Assembly: GCA_013360825.1 (NCBI GenBank)
Contig: JABWAY010000222.1
Location: 1-6,926, forward strand
Origin: Candidatus Brocadiia bacterium
GTDB taxonomy: Bacteria > Planctomycetota > MHYJ01 > WSZJ01
DNA length: 6,926 bases
Reading direction: 5' to 3'
Part shown: positions 1 through 6,358 of the stretch, in pieces
Layout of the letters: every line of letters starts with the position of its first letter
How positions within the stretch are numbered: position 1 is the stretch's first letter
Translations under genes and position numbers: made by a program
Notes under the pieces: generated by a model
The model's database searches: none
The model's input: the letters and a program-made list of their open reading frames with translations, nothing else
What the model was told of the DNA's origin: nothing

Positions 1-2
1 AC

Positions 3-1277
3 GCCTTGCCATTCGGTTTCGAGTTCATCTCGCGGGTGAGCTTCCGCGATGTGAACTTCGGTGAGCTCGCCAAGCCGGGCGAGGCCTTCAAGGTGGCTGC
101 CCGGAAGGCCCTGGAGGAGAAACTCCGCGAGGGGCACGTCCTCGAGAGTCTCGGGCGGCTGGCCGGCGGCATCGCGCACGACTTCAACAACCTGCTGACG
201 GTGGTCATGGGGAACGCGAGCGTCCTGAAGGGTGAACTCGACCCCGCTTCGAAGCTCTGGGAATTCGTGGACGACATCGAGCTGGCGGCGCAGCGGGCGG
301 CGGATCTCGCGGGGCAGATGCTCGCGTACAGCGGCCGCGGGGTGTTCGTCATGCAGCGCACCGACCTGAACGCGCTGGTCCGCGAGATGGCGGAGCTGCT
401 CCGTGTTTCGATGCCGAAGGACGTGGAGGTGAGGTACGAGCTGGCGGGTGCGCTGCCGAAGGTGGAGGCGGACGTGACGCAGCTGCGGCAGGTGGTGATG
501 AACCTGGTCATCAATGCCTCCCAGGCGATCGGCGAGCGCGAGGGGATGATCACCCTGGGCACGAAGGTCGCGAGGGCCGGCCGGGACTTTCTGAGCGGGT
601 GCGCCCACGCCGAGGATCTCCCGGAGGGGGACTACGTGCATTTCACGGTCGCCGACACCGGGTCCGGCATGGATGCCGCGACGCGGGCGAAGATTTTCGC
701 CCCGTTCTTCACGACCAAGCGTGCGGGGCGGGGGCTCGGGCTCGCTGCCGTCCTCGGGATCGTCCGCGGTCACAAGGGGGCGATCCGCGTCGACTCCGAG
801 CCGGGGATGGGAACGGTCTTCACCGTCCTGTTCCCCGCGGGGGCGAGTCTCGCACCGCGGGCCGCGGGGGCGGCCGCGGCCCCCGCGGATTCCTGGCGGG
901 GCCGGGGCACGGTGCTGGTCGTGGACGACGAGGAGGGAGTCCGGGCGTTCGCCCGGACGGCGCTGGAGAAGATCGGGTTCCGGGTCGTGACCGCCGCGGA
1001 CGGGCAGGACGGGATTGAAGTGCTCCGGAAGCACGCCGCCGACACCGTCGCGGTGCTGCTCGACCTCACGATGCCGCGTCTTTCGGGGAACAGGGCGCTG
1101 CCGGAGCTGCGGAAGATCCGGCCCGGCGCGAAGGTCATCGTGATCAGCGGCTACAACGAGGCGGACGCGATCAAGTCGTTCGACGGCGGCGGCGTGGACG
1201 CGTTCCTGAAGAAGCCCTTCACGATGGATGTCCTGCGGGTCGTCCTCCGGAAGCTCCTGGAGGGGGCGCGGGGGTAG
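3..1277 (+). CDS. Hybrid sensor histidine kinase/response regulator (5' partial)
   Basis: This is the C-terminal part of a two-component hybrid kinase, which autophosphorylates on His and passes phosphate to its own receiver domain. The frame is open to the left edge, so the true start and any sensory (PAS or similar) domain lie outside the window; a TTG at 6 is only a nominal start. Counting from that TTG, a helical linker leads to the H-box GGIAHDFNN with His58. The N-box is around Asn166/Asn170, the G1 box is DTGSGM at 217-222, the F-box is FAPFFTTK at 231-238, and the G2 box is GRGLGL at 241-246. An Ala/Pro-rich linker (about 280-298) precedes a complete receiver: acidic Asp307/Asp308, phosphoacceptor Asp353 in LLDLTMP, Ser381 and Lys403 in KKPF. 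All catalytic residues are present. The kinase type (PAS-hybrid, HisKA/HATPase_c/REC) is clear; the signal is unknown. It converges with the ispH fusion, with 23 bp between stops. Confidence 0.93.
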   Translation, partial: ALPFGFEFISRVSFRDVNFGELAKPGEAFKVAARKALEEKLREGHVLESLGRLAGGIAHDFNNLLTVVMGNASVLKGELDPASKLWEFVDDIELAAQRAADLAGQMLAYSGRGVFVMQRTDLNALVREMAELLRVSMPKDVEVRYELAGALPKVEADVTQLRQVVMNLVINASQAIGEREGMITLGTKVARAGRDFLSGCAHAEDLPEGDYVHFTVADTGSGMDAATRAKIFAPFFTTKRAGRGLGLAAVLGIVRGHKGAIRVDSEPGMGTVFTVLFPAGASLAPRAAGAAAAPADSWRGRGTVLVVDDEEGVRAFARTALEKIGFRVVTAADGQDGIEVLRKHAADTVAVLLDLTMPRLSGNRALPELRKIRPGAKVIVISGYNEADAIKSFDGGGVDAFLKKPFTMDVLRVVLRKLLEGARG

Positions 1278-1300
1278 GGGCGCGGGGCCCTCGGGCCGGG
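1278..1300. terminator. Possible short bidirectional hairpin between convergent genes
   Basis: The 23-bp gap between the two convergent stop codons contains GGCCC-TC-GGGCC (1286-1297), a five-pair GC stem with a two-base loop. It has no T-tract on either strand, so it is not a classic intrinsic terminator. Its position between convergent stops is the main argument for a role in ending transcription. In DNA this GC-rich such a stem is easily produced by chance. Confidence 0.2.
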
Positions 1301-3061
1301 TCAGAAGATCCCGCGCTGGAGGGCGGCGACGATTCCGCCCGCGACGAGGTTCTGGCCGTCCGTGACCAGTTCGCCGAGGAAGCCCCGCGGCGGTCCGGCG
1401 CGGAAGAAGACGAGCGTATAGAGCGCGACGTAGGGGACGAGGGCGGAGAGGGCGAGCGCCCCGGGCGCGTGAAATGCGAAGGCGAGGGTCGCGAGCGATC
1501 CGCCGAGCGCGAGGATCATGAGCGTGGCGAGCCGCGCCGTGCTGCGCGGGCCGAGGGCCTTGAAGACGGTCTCGACGCCGACGATCTTGTCTCCGGCGAC
1601 GTCCCGGACGCCGAGGGCCATGGTCCGGAGGAAGACGAGGAAGAAGACGGCCAGGAAGGTGAGGAGATTGACCGTTCCGGGGAGAGTCTTGAGGGTGAGG
1701 AACGGGAGGACGGCGGTCATCATCGCCCACCCGACGGCGGTGGACAGGTCGCGGGAGGCCGGGAAGTCCTTGAGGCGGCGGATGCCGAAGCGGTACGTGA
1801 TCGCTTCCGGGAGCACCCGCATTCCGTAGATGCAGCCGCAGGCGAGGCCGAGGAGGGCGAGGGCGAAGGGGAGCAGGCCGAGGAGGGCTGCGATGCCGAC
1901 GCTGGCGAGCCCGGCGGCGGCGCCGACGGCGAGGAGGGGGACCGGGTGGCGTTTGTAGAGGAGGGTGGCGACGCGGTCGGTGAAGTCGAGGCGGGAGCGG
2001 TCGACGAACCGGTTGAGCGTGTGCATGGACATGACGAACAGGGCGGGGGCGGCGAGGAATTCCCAGCGGAGGGGGATCTGCTGGAGTGTGGAGGCGGCGG
2101 CGGCGAGCCCCGCGGCGCCGGCGGCGACCCAGAGGTTGGTGTTGACGAGGGCGGCTCCGGCGGAGCGGGCGATCGAGGAGAGGGTGAGGCGTTCGCGGGC
2201 GCCGAACGACGCGAGGCGTTCCTCGACCCGTTCGATCATCCAGAGGGGGGTGGACGCGCCGGCGGTGAGGCCGACTTCCTCGAGTCCGGCGAAATCCTCG
2301 GCGCGCAGTTCGCTTTCGGTCTCGACATGGAGCGGGCGGCACCCCCACCCGTGGAGGAGTTCGACGAGGCGCACGGTATTGGCGCTGTGCCGGCCCCCGA
2401 CCACGACCATGGTCCGGACGCGGCGGGCCATGAGTTCCGTTTCCTCCTGGCGCTCCTTGGTCGGGCGGCAGATCGTATTGACCTCCCGGTAAAGCTGCGC
2501 CTGCTTCCGGACGACGTCCGCCGTCGCGCGGAAGTTGGCGTAGTCCTGCGTCGTCTGCGAGACGACGCAGACGCGTTCGAGCGGGGGGAGGGCGGCGGCC
2601 TGTTCCGGGTTCGCGACGACGTGTGTCCGACCGGGCAGCCCGTAGCCGACCAGTCCCAGCACCTCGGCGTGATCCGCGTCCCCGACGATGACGTTGTCGA
2701 TGCCGCGTTTCGCGTTTCCCGCGATGACATTGTGGACCATCTTGACCAGGGGGCAGGTCAGGTCGTGGAACCTGGCGCCGGTCTGCTTTTCGCGTTCTTC
2801 CAGCTCGGCGATCACCTCGGGGCGGACACCGTGCGCCCGGACGACGATGGTCCCGGTGGCGGAGCCGGCGATTCCCTCCGACGAGGGATCGACCCCGAAG
2901 ATCTGCTGGGATTCGAGTTCGGACATGACCTGCCGGTTGTGGACCAGCGGGCCATAGGAGTAGACCGGCCCCTGATTGCGCTTGGAAATCTCGAGGGCCT
3001 TGTCGATGGCCTCTGCGACACCCCAGCAGAAGCCGGAGGACTCGACTCGGTAGACGCGCAT
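1301..3061 (-). CDS. ispH: IspH (HMBPP reductase) fused to UbiA-family prenyltransferase
   Basis: This is a single 586-residue reading frame with two enzymes. Residues 1-285 match IspH/LytB, the [4Fe-4S] enzyme that makes IPP and DMAPP in the last MEP-pathway step. Cluster cysteines C12, C103 and C198 are present, as are substrate-site residues His41 (PLVHNRQ), His77 (AHGV), His131 and Glu133 (HAEV), Thr171 (SQTT), Ser226/Asn228 (HSANT) and Ser270. Residues ~300-586 are hydrophobic with about nine predicted membrane segments and read as a UbiA-type intramembrane prenyltransferase. The second motif DVAGD (487-491) is intact, and a KD-containing loop lies at 431-432. The first motif is changed: NRFVDRSRLD (350-359) instead of NDxxDxxxD. 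IspH alone is usually ~300 residues, so this is a true domain addition. The ATG at 3061 gives the normal IspH N-terminus. No Shine-Dalgarno sequence precedes it. The prenyl acceptor cannot be predicted. Confidence 0.9.
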   Translation of the reverse strand: MRVYRVESSGFCWGVAEAIDKALEISKRNQGPVYSYGPLVHNRQVMSELESQQIFGVDPSSEGIAGSATGTIVVRAHGVRPEVIAELEEREKQTGARFHDLTCPLVKMVHNVIAGNAKRGIDNVIVGDADHAEVLGLVGYGLPGRTHVVANPEQAAALPPLERVCVVSQTTQDYANFRATADVVRKQAQLYREVNTICRPTKERQEETELMARRVRTMVVVGGRHSANTVRLVELLHGWGCRPLHVETESELRAEDFAGLEEVGLTAGASTPLWMIERVEERLASFGARERLTLSSIARSAGAALVNTNLWVAAGAAGLAAAASTLQQIPLRWEFLAAPALFVMSMHTLNRFVDRSRLDFTDRVATLLYKRHPVPLLAVGAAAGLASVGIAALLGLLPFALALLGLACGCIYGMRVLPEAITYRFGIRRLKDFPASRDLSTAVGWAMMTAVLPFLTLKTLPGTVNLLTFLAVFFLVFLRTMALGVRDVAGDKIVGVETVFKALGPRSTARLATLMILALGGSLATLAFAFHAPGALALSALVPYVALYTLVFFRAGPPRGFLGELVTDGQNLVAGGIVAALQRGIF

Positions 3062-3098
3062 TGAGGACTAGGATAGTCCTGTTTTCGCGCGAAGTCCA
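3062..3098 (-). promoter_or_regulatory. Putative near-leaderless promoter of the ispH-ubiA fusion
   Basis: On the minus strand, TATCCT (3075-3070) is a -10-like hexamer, with TGGACT (3098-3093, four of six matches to TTGACA) upstream across a 17-nt spacer. Normal spacing would start the transcript at about 3063, two bases before the ATG, and no Shine-Dalgarno sequence is visible there. This is inference from spacing and motif similarity. Lgt shows the same arrangement on the other strand. Confidence 0.4.
3064..3080. repeat. Perfect inverted repeat over the ispH-side -10
   Basis: AGGACTA-GGA-TAGTCCT has 7-bp perfect arms and a 3-bp centre. It covers the putative -10 of the ispH-ubiA promoter and ends three bases before its ATG. 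It could be an operator for a dimeric repressor. If transcription starts further up, it could instead be an mRNA hairpin hiding the start region. On the plus strand it is followed by GTTTT, but no plus-strand gene precedes it, so termination in that direction is unlikely. Confidence 0.4.
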
Positions 3099-3161
3099 TC
3101 CGGAACGGCTCGGAACCCCCGCGCGTCCCCCACGCCACCGCACCCCGCGCCGTCTTCCCAT

Positions 3162-3190
3162 TCGACGCCGCTCCCGCGCGCGACTACAAT
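3162..3190 (+). promoter_or_regulatory. Putative near-leaderless promoter of lgt
   Basis: TCGACG (3162-3167, four of six matches to TTGACA) and TACAAT (3185-3190, five of six matches to TATAAT) are separated by 17 nt. The -10 ends nine bases before the lgt ATG, so the transcript would start at about 3197 with a leader of about three bases. The bases before the ATG (CCGCCACCC) contain no Shine-Dalgarno sequence, which agrees with leaderless translation. Confidence 0.42.
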
Positions 3191-3199
3191 CCGCCACCC

Positions 3200-4006
3200 A
3201 TGCGCAGCGTGCTTTTCGAAATCTTCGGTGTCCGCATCTATGCCTTCGGCGCAGCCATCTGCCTGTCGTTCATGTTCGCATTCTGGCTGACGCGCTACCT
3301 CGTCGCCCGCGAACGCCGGGACCCCCTCCTCCCCCTCACGGCCTCCGACGACGAGAAAAAGGCGCTCCTCGAGTCCATCTACGACTTCGGATTCGGGTGC
3401 ATGATCGGCGCCATCGCCGGCGCACGTATCTTCCACATCCTCCGCCCCAGCTACATCCAGATCTACCTCGATGACCCGATCCGGATCCTGAAGGTCTGGG
3501 AAGGGGGACTCGTCTTCTACGGCGGCTTCATCGGCGGGTTCGCCGTCTGCCTCTTCATGGTGCTCCGGAAAAAGCTCCGCCCCTGGTCGCTCGGGGATCT
3601 CGCCGCCCCCGGGATCGCGTTCGCCTACGCGATCGGGCGCTGGGGATGCTTCCTCAACGGGTGCTGCTACGGCGCCCCGGTCGAGGGCGGCATCGTCATG
3701 CGCGAACTCCGGGACGGCGTTCCGCGCCACCCGACCCAGCTCTACGAAGCGGGGGCGGGGTTTCTCATCGGCTTCGTTCTGCTCTGGCTCCTCCCCCGGA
3801 AAACGTTCCGGGGGCAGGTGTTCTTCCTGTTCGTGATCCTGTATGCCGTCGAGCGGTTCACCGTCGAATTCTGGCGCGACGATCCGCGCGGCGGCGCCGG
3901 GCCGTTCACGACGTCCCAGTGGGTCGCACTCATCACCGTCCCGTTCGCCGCGGGGATGCTCGCCTGGCTCCGCAGGAATCAACCCGTCACTGACCCGGCC
4001 GCCTGA
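3200..4006 (+). CDS. lgt: Prolipoprotein diacylglyceryl transferase
   Basis: Lgt moves the diacylglyceryl group from phosphatidylglycerol to the lipobox Cys of prelipoproteins, the first step of lipoprotein maturation, in the inner membrane. The 268-residue product has about seven hydrophobic segments. The Lgt signature GRWGCFLNGCCYG is at 146-158, with the conserved Arg at 147. HPTQLYE is at 177-183, and the C-terminal ERFTVEFWR block includes Arg219 and Glu223. GARIF (74-78) and WEGGLVFYGG (100-109) also fit the family. Cys150 occupies the position of E. coli Asn146, and Tyr107 that of His103; from memory, both occur in the GCF/GCCYG variant of the family. The ATG at 3200 gives a normal N-terminus and lacks a Shine-Dalgarno sequence. 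Lgt is divergent from the ispH fusion and lies 28 bp upstream of the M61 peptidase, so an operon with the next two genes is plausible. Synonymous codons mostly end in C. Confidence 0.96.
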   Translation: MRSVLFEIFGVRIYAFGAAICLSFMFAFWLTRYLVARERRDPLLPLTASDDEKKALLESIYDFGFGCMIGAIAGARIFHILRPSYIQIYLDDPIRILKVWEGGLVFYGGFIGGFAVCLFMVLRKKLRPWSLGDLAAPGIAFAYAIGRWGCFLNGCCYGAPVEGGIVMRELRDGVPRHPTQLYEAGAGFLIGFVLLWLLPRKTFRGQVFFLFVILYAVERFTVEFWRDDPRGGAGPFTTSQWVALITVPFAAGMLAWLRRNQPVTDPAA

Positions 4007-4026
4007 CCCCCCGGGATCGCACTCCT

Positions 4027-4031
4027 GAGGA
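4027..4031 (+). promoter_or_regulatory. Ribosome binding site of the M61 peptidase
   Basis: GAGGA lies three bases before ATG 4035, slightly closer than ideal. It is the only purine-rich motif in the 28-bp gap after lgt and supports this start. Confidence 0.5.
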
Positions 4032-4034
4032 ACC

Positions 4035-5768
4035 ATGATCGAATACCGCATCGTCGTGAGCGACCCGCACAAGCACCTCGTCGACGTGACCCTCGAAGCC
4101 GACGTCGAGGGACCGGTCGACCTCGTCCTCCCGGCCTGGATCCCCGGCTCCTATAAAATCCGGGACTTCGCCCAGCACATCCAGGAATTCCACGCCGTCG
4201 GCCCGTGGGAGAAGCTCGACAAGAACACATGGCGCGTCCGCTGCCCCTCCGGGCGCCTCCGCGCCGGCTGGAGGGCGTACTGCCACGAACTCACCGTCCG
4301 CACCTCCCATGTCGACGACGAGCACGCCCACATCAACCCCGCCAACATCCTCATGTTCATCGACGGGCGGAAGGACGAGCCCTGCCGCCTCCAGGTCCGG
4401 GCCCCGCGCGGCTGGAAGGTCGCCTGCTCCCTCGATCCCGACGGCCCCGGACGCTTCCGCGCCCCCGACTACGATGTCCTCATCGACGCCCCGGTCGAAT
4501 GCGGGGAATTCGAGGAGTTCTCCTTCAAGGTCCGAGGGAAGACGCACCGGTTCCTCTGGCACGGGGACTCCAACCTGGACGTCGCCCGCCTGCGGAAGGA
4601 ACTCCCGAAGATCGTGCAGGCGGAGTGCGCCCTGATGAAAGTCGTCCCGTACGAGCGCTACATCTTCTTCACGCACTTCACCGACGACGGAAAGGGCGGC
4701 GGCCTGGAGCACCTGAACTCCACCAGCCTCGCCTTCCCTCGCTTCGGATTCCGGCCCAACGACCGCCATGAGCGGTTTTTGTCCCTCTGCGCCCACGAAT
4801 TTTTTCACCTGTGGAACGTGAAGCGGATCCGGCCGCAGGCGCTGGGGCCGTTCGAGTACGGGAAGGAGAACTACACGCGGCTGCTGTGGGCGATGGAGGG
4901 GGTGACGTCGTACTACGACGAGCATGTGCTGCTGCGGGCGGGGCTGTTGAAGGCAGGGGGGTACCTGAAGAAGCTGGGGGAGAAGATCGAGCGGTTCCTG
5001 GAGACGCCGGGGAGGCGTGTGCAGTCGCTGGCGGAGTCGTCGTTCGATGCGTGGATCAAGTACTACAACCCGGGGGAGCACAGCCCGAACGCGACGATTT
5101 CGTACTACGAGAAGGGCCTGCTGGTCTCGATGCTGCTCGATCTCGAGATCCGGCGGCGGTCGCGCGGGCGCCGGTCGCTGGACAACGTGCTGCGGCAGTT
5201 GTGGCGGGAGTATGCGGCGAAGGGGATCGGGTTTCCGGAGGGGCGCTACGAGAAGATCTGCGAGGAGGTCGCCGGGGCGAGCCTGCGCGGCTTTTTCGAC
5301 AAGTATGTGCGCGGGACGGACGAGCTGAGTTTCGACCGGTACCTGGGCGCGGCGGGGTTGAGGCTGGCGCAGAAGGAGCCGAAGGACGGTGAGCCCGGCC
5401 GGAAGCCCTGGTGCGGGCTCCGGACCGAGCGGAAGGACGGGAAGACGATGGTGGCGTCGGTGCTGGCGGACTCACCGGCGCACGCGGCGGGGATCAACGC
5501 GGGCGACGAACTGCTCGCGCTGGCGGGGCATCGTGTGGACCATGAGACGTTCGAGAAGCGCCTGGAGGAGCGGCGGATCGGCGAGACGGTCGATCTGGCG
5601 GTCTTCCGGGGGAGCCGGCTGAAGCGGTATCGAATGAAGGTGGGGGCCCGCCGGACCGGCGGGGTGCGGATCGCGCGCGTTCCGGCGCCGACGGCGGAAC
5701 AGAAGGCCGTGTACAGGTCGTGGATGGGCGAAGCGTGGGATGCAGGAACATCGGAGAGCAGAGGATGA
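4035..5768 (+). CDS. M61 family (glycyl aminopeptidase-like) metallopeptidase with PDZ domain
   Basis: This 577-residue zinc peptidase is of the M61 type. An N-terminal beta-rich domain (about 1-165) opens with the usual IEYRIVVSDPHKH-like start. The catalytic domain has GGGLEH at 221-226, the zinc motif HEFFH at 254-258 (followed by LWNVKRIRP, a strong M61 signature) and the third ligand Glu288 in WAMEGVTSYY. A PDZ domain occupies about 458-537, with its conserved ASVLADSPAHAAGINAGDEL stretch at 474-493. Length and domain order are normal for the family. No signal peptide or membrane segment is visible, so a cytoplasmic location is likely. M61 enzymes release N-terminal Gly or Ala from peptides; the substrate here is unknown. 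The gene lies 28 bp after lgt and its TGA overlaps the next ATG. Synonymous codon style changes sharply near 4800, at the HEFFH codons: before it Ala is mostly GCC and Leu CTC, after it GCG and CTG. Confidence 0.93.
   Translation: MIEYRIVVSDPHKHLVDVTLEADVEGPVDLVLPAWIPGSYKIRDFAQHIQEFHAVGPWEKLDKNTWRVRCPSGRLRAGWRAYCHELTVRTSHVDDEHAHINPANILMFIDGRKDEPCRLQVRAPRGWKVACSLDPDGPGRFRAPDYDVLIDAPVECGEFEEFSFKVRGKTHRFLWHGDSNLDVARLRKELPKIVQAECALMKVVPYERYIFFTHFTDDGKGGGLEHLNSTSLAFPRFGFRPNDRHERFLSLCAHEFFHLWNVKRIRPQALGPFEYGKENYTRLLWAMEGVTSYYDEHVLLRAGLLKAGGYLKKLGEKIERFLETPGRRVQSLAESSFDAWIKYYNPGEHSPNATISYYEKGLLVSMLLDLEIRRRSRGRRSLDNVLRQLWREYAAKGIGFPEGRYEKICEEVAGASLRGFFDKYVRGTDELSFDRYLGAAGLRLAQKEPKDGEPGRKPWCGLRTERKDGKTMVASVLADSPAHAAGINAGDELLALAGHRVDHETFEKRLEERRIGETVDLAVFRGSRLKRYRMKVGARRTGGVRIARVPAPTAEQKAVYRSWMGEAWDAGTSESRG
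5753..5758 (+). promoter_or_regulatory. Ribosome binding site of metG-beta
   Basis: GGAGAG lies six bases before ATG 5765, inside the end of the M61 gene. It decides in favour of this start over in-frame codons further upstream (for example near 5720), which would add residues that look like M61 shadow sequence. Confidence 0.6.
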
Positions 5769-6181
5769 GCGACGAGACGAAGCCGGCGCAGCCGGCGGCA
5801 GCGGCGGTTCCCGCGGCGGCGGCGCCGAAGCCGGCAGCGGCGGCGGGTCCGGCGAAGGTGACGATCGAGGACTTCAAGAAGCTCGAGTTCCGGGTCGGGA
5901 AGGTGCTGTCGGTGGCGAATCACCCGAACGCAGACCGGCTGTACGTGCTGGAGGTCGATCTCGGGACGGAGAAGCGCCAGATCGTGGCCGGGGTGAAGGC
6001 GTTCTACACGCCGGAGCAGCTGACGGGCCAGCATGTCATCATCGTGGCGAACCTCGCGCCGGCCCAGCTCCGCGGCGTGGAGAGCCAGGGGATGATGCTC
6101 GCGGCCACGACGGCGGACTCGGTGGCGGTCCTGACCCCGGATCCGCGGAAGCCCAGTCTTCCGGGGCAGAAAGTGTCGTAG
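5765..6181 (+). CDS. metG: Stand-alone MetRS beta-type tRNA-binding protein
   Basis: This 138-residue protein has a low-complexity Ala/Pro/Lys tail (about 6-30) followed by an OB-fold tRNA-binding domain (31-138). The domain matches the C-terminal dimerisation/tRNA-binding part of methionyl-tRNA synthetase: DFKKLEFRVGKV, HPNADRLYVLEVDLG (53-67), RQIVAGV (71-77) and NLAPAQLRGVESQGMMLAA (96-114). The RQIVAGV and MMLAA forms fit MetG-beta/Trbp111 better than CsaA, which I recall as carrying a different block here. In many bacteria this domain is fused to MetRS; elsewhere it is a separate protein that helps tRNA binding in trans. No catalytic MetRS gene is in the window, so its partner is elsewhere or absent. 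It starts in a four-base ATGA overlap with the M61 stop, which suggests translational coupling. The tail may be a flexible linker or an RNA-contacting extension. Confidence 0.9.
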   Translation: MSDETKPAQPAAAAVPAAAAPKPAAAAGPAKVTIEDFKKLEFRVGKVLSVANHPNADRLYVLEVDLGTEKRQIVAGVKAFYTPEQLTGQHVIIVANLAPAQLRGVESQGMMLAATTADSVAVLTPDPRKPSLPGQKVS

Positions 6182-6194
6182 CGGCGTGACGGCC

Positions 6195-6233
6195 GGCGGA
6201 CCGGGATCGGGGGGCCCGCGAGGGATCCCCGCC
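6195..6233 (+). terminator. Possible GC-rich hairpin downstream of metG-beta
   Basis: GGCGG (6195-6199) and GGATC (6204-6208) can pair with GATCC and CCGCC inside 6224-6233. This gives about ten pairs with a four-base bulge and a 15-base loop, 14 bases after the metG-beta stop. No T-tract follows, so intrinsic termination is uncertain; the position after the last gene of the run supports some 3'-end role. Confidence 0.3.
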
Positions 6234-6289
6234 ACCCCGGACGACCGGCCGCGATCTCCGGCCCCGCGTCCCCTCTCACAGGTGCCGCA

Positions 6290-6358
6290 CTGAACGCGAT
6301 CCGACTTCTCGGTACCGCCGTTCTGGCCTGCGCGCTCACCGCGTTCGGCGGGTGGGCC
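6290..6358 (+). other. Signal-peptide-like reading without a standard start
   Basis: Read from CTG 6290, the frame gives (M)NAIRLLGTAVLACALTAFGGWAAS: one early Arg, a hydrophobic core, and small residues that would suit signal peptidase I, or a weak lipobox (VLAC). AGGTG (6280-6284) lies five bases before. There is no ATG, GTG or TTG at the expected place, and after about 6358 the frame becomes the antisense of the minus-strand fragment, ending at TGA 6593-6595. It may be the broken start of an exported protein whose body was replaced, or a chance hydrophobic reading. Confidence 0.22.

Noticed and set aside
1469..3064. Long plus-strand open frame (531 codons) opposite the ispH fusion
   Set aside because: It is extremely Glu/Gly/Asp-rich with no domain pattern, as expected for the antisense of a GC-rich gene; the minus-strand protein has all IspH and UbiA motifs.
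3064..3085. Plus-strand intrinsic terminator (hairpin followed by GTTTT)
   Set aside because: No plus-strand gene ends upstream; the hairpin is better explained as an operator or leader structure for the minus-strand gene.
3068..4072. Minus-strand 334-codon open frame over lgt
   Set aside because: It is low complexity and lacks motifs, whereas lgt on the plus strand has clear signatures.
3987..5081. Minus-strand open frames over the M61 gene
   Set aside because: They are antisense shadows rich in Val/Gln/Pro/Arg; the M61 zinc motif and PDZ domain lie on the plus strand.
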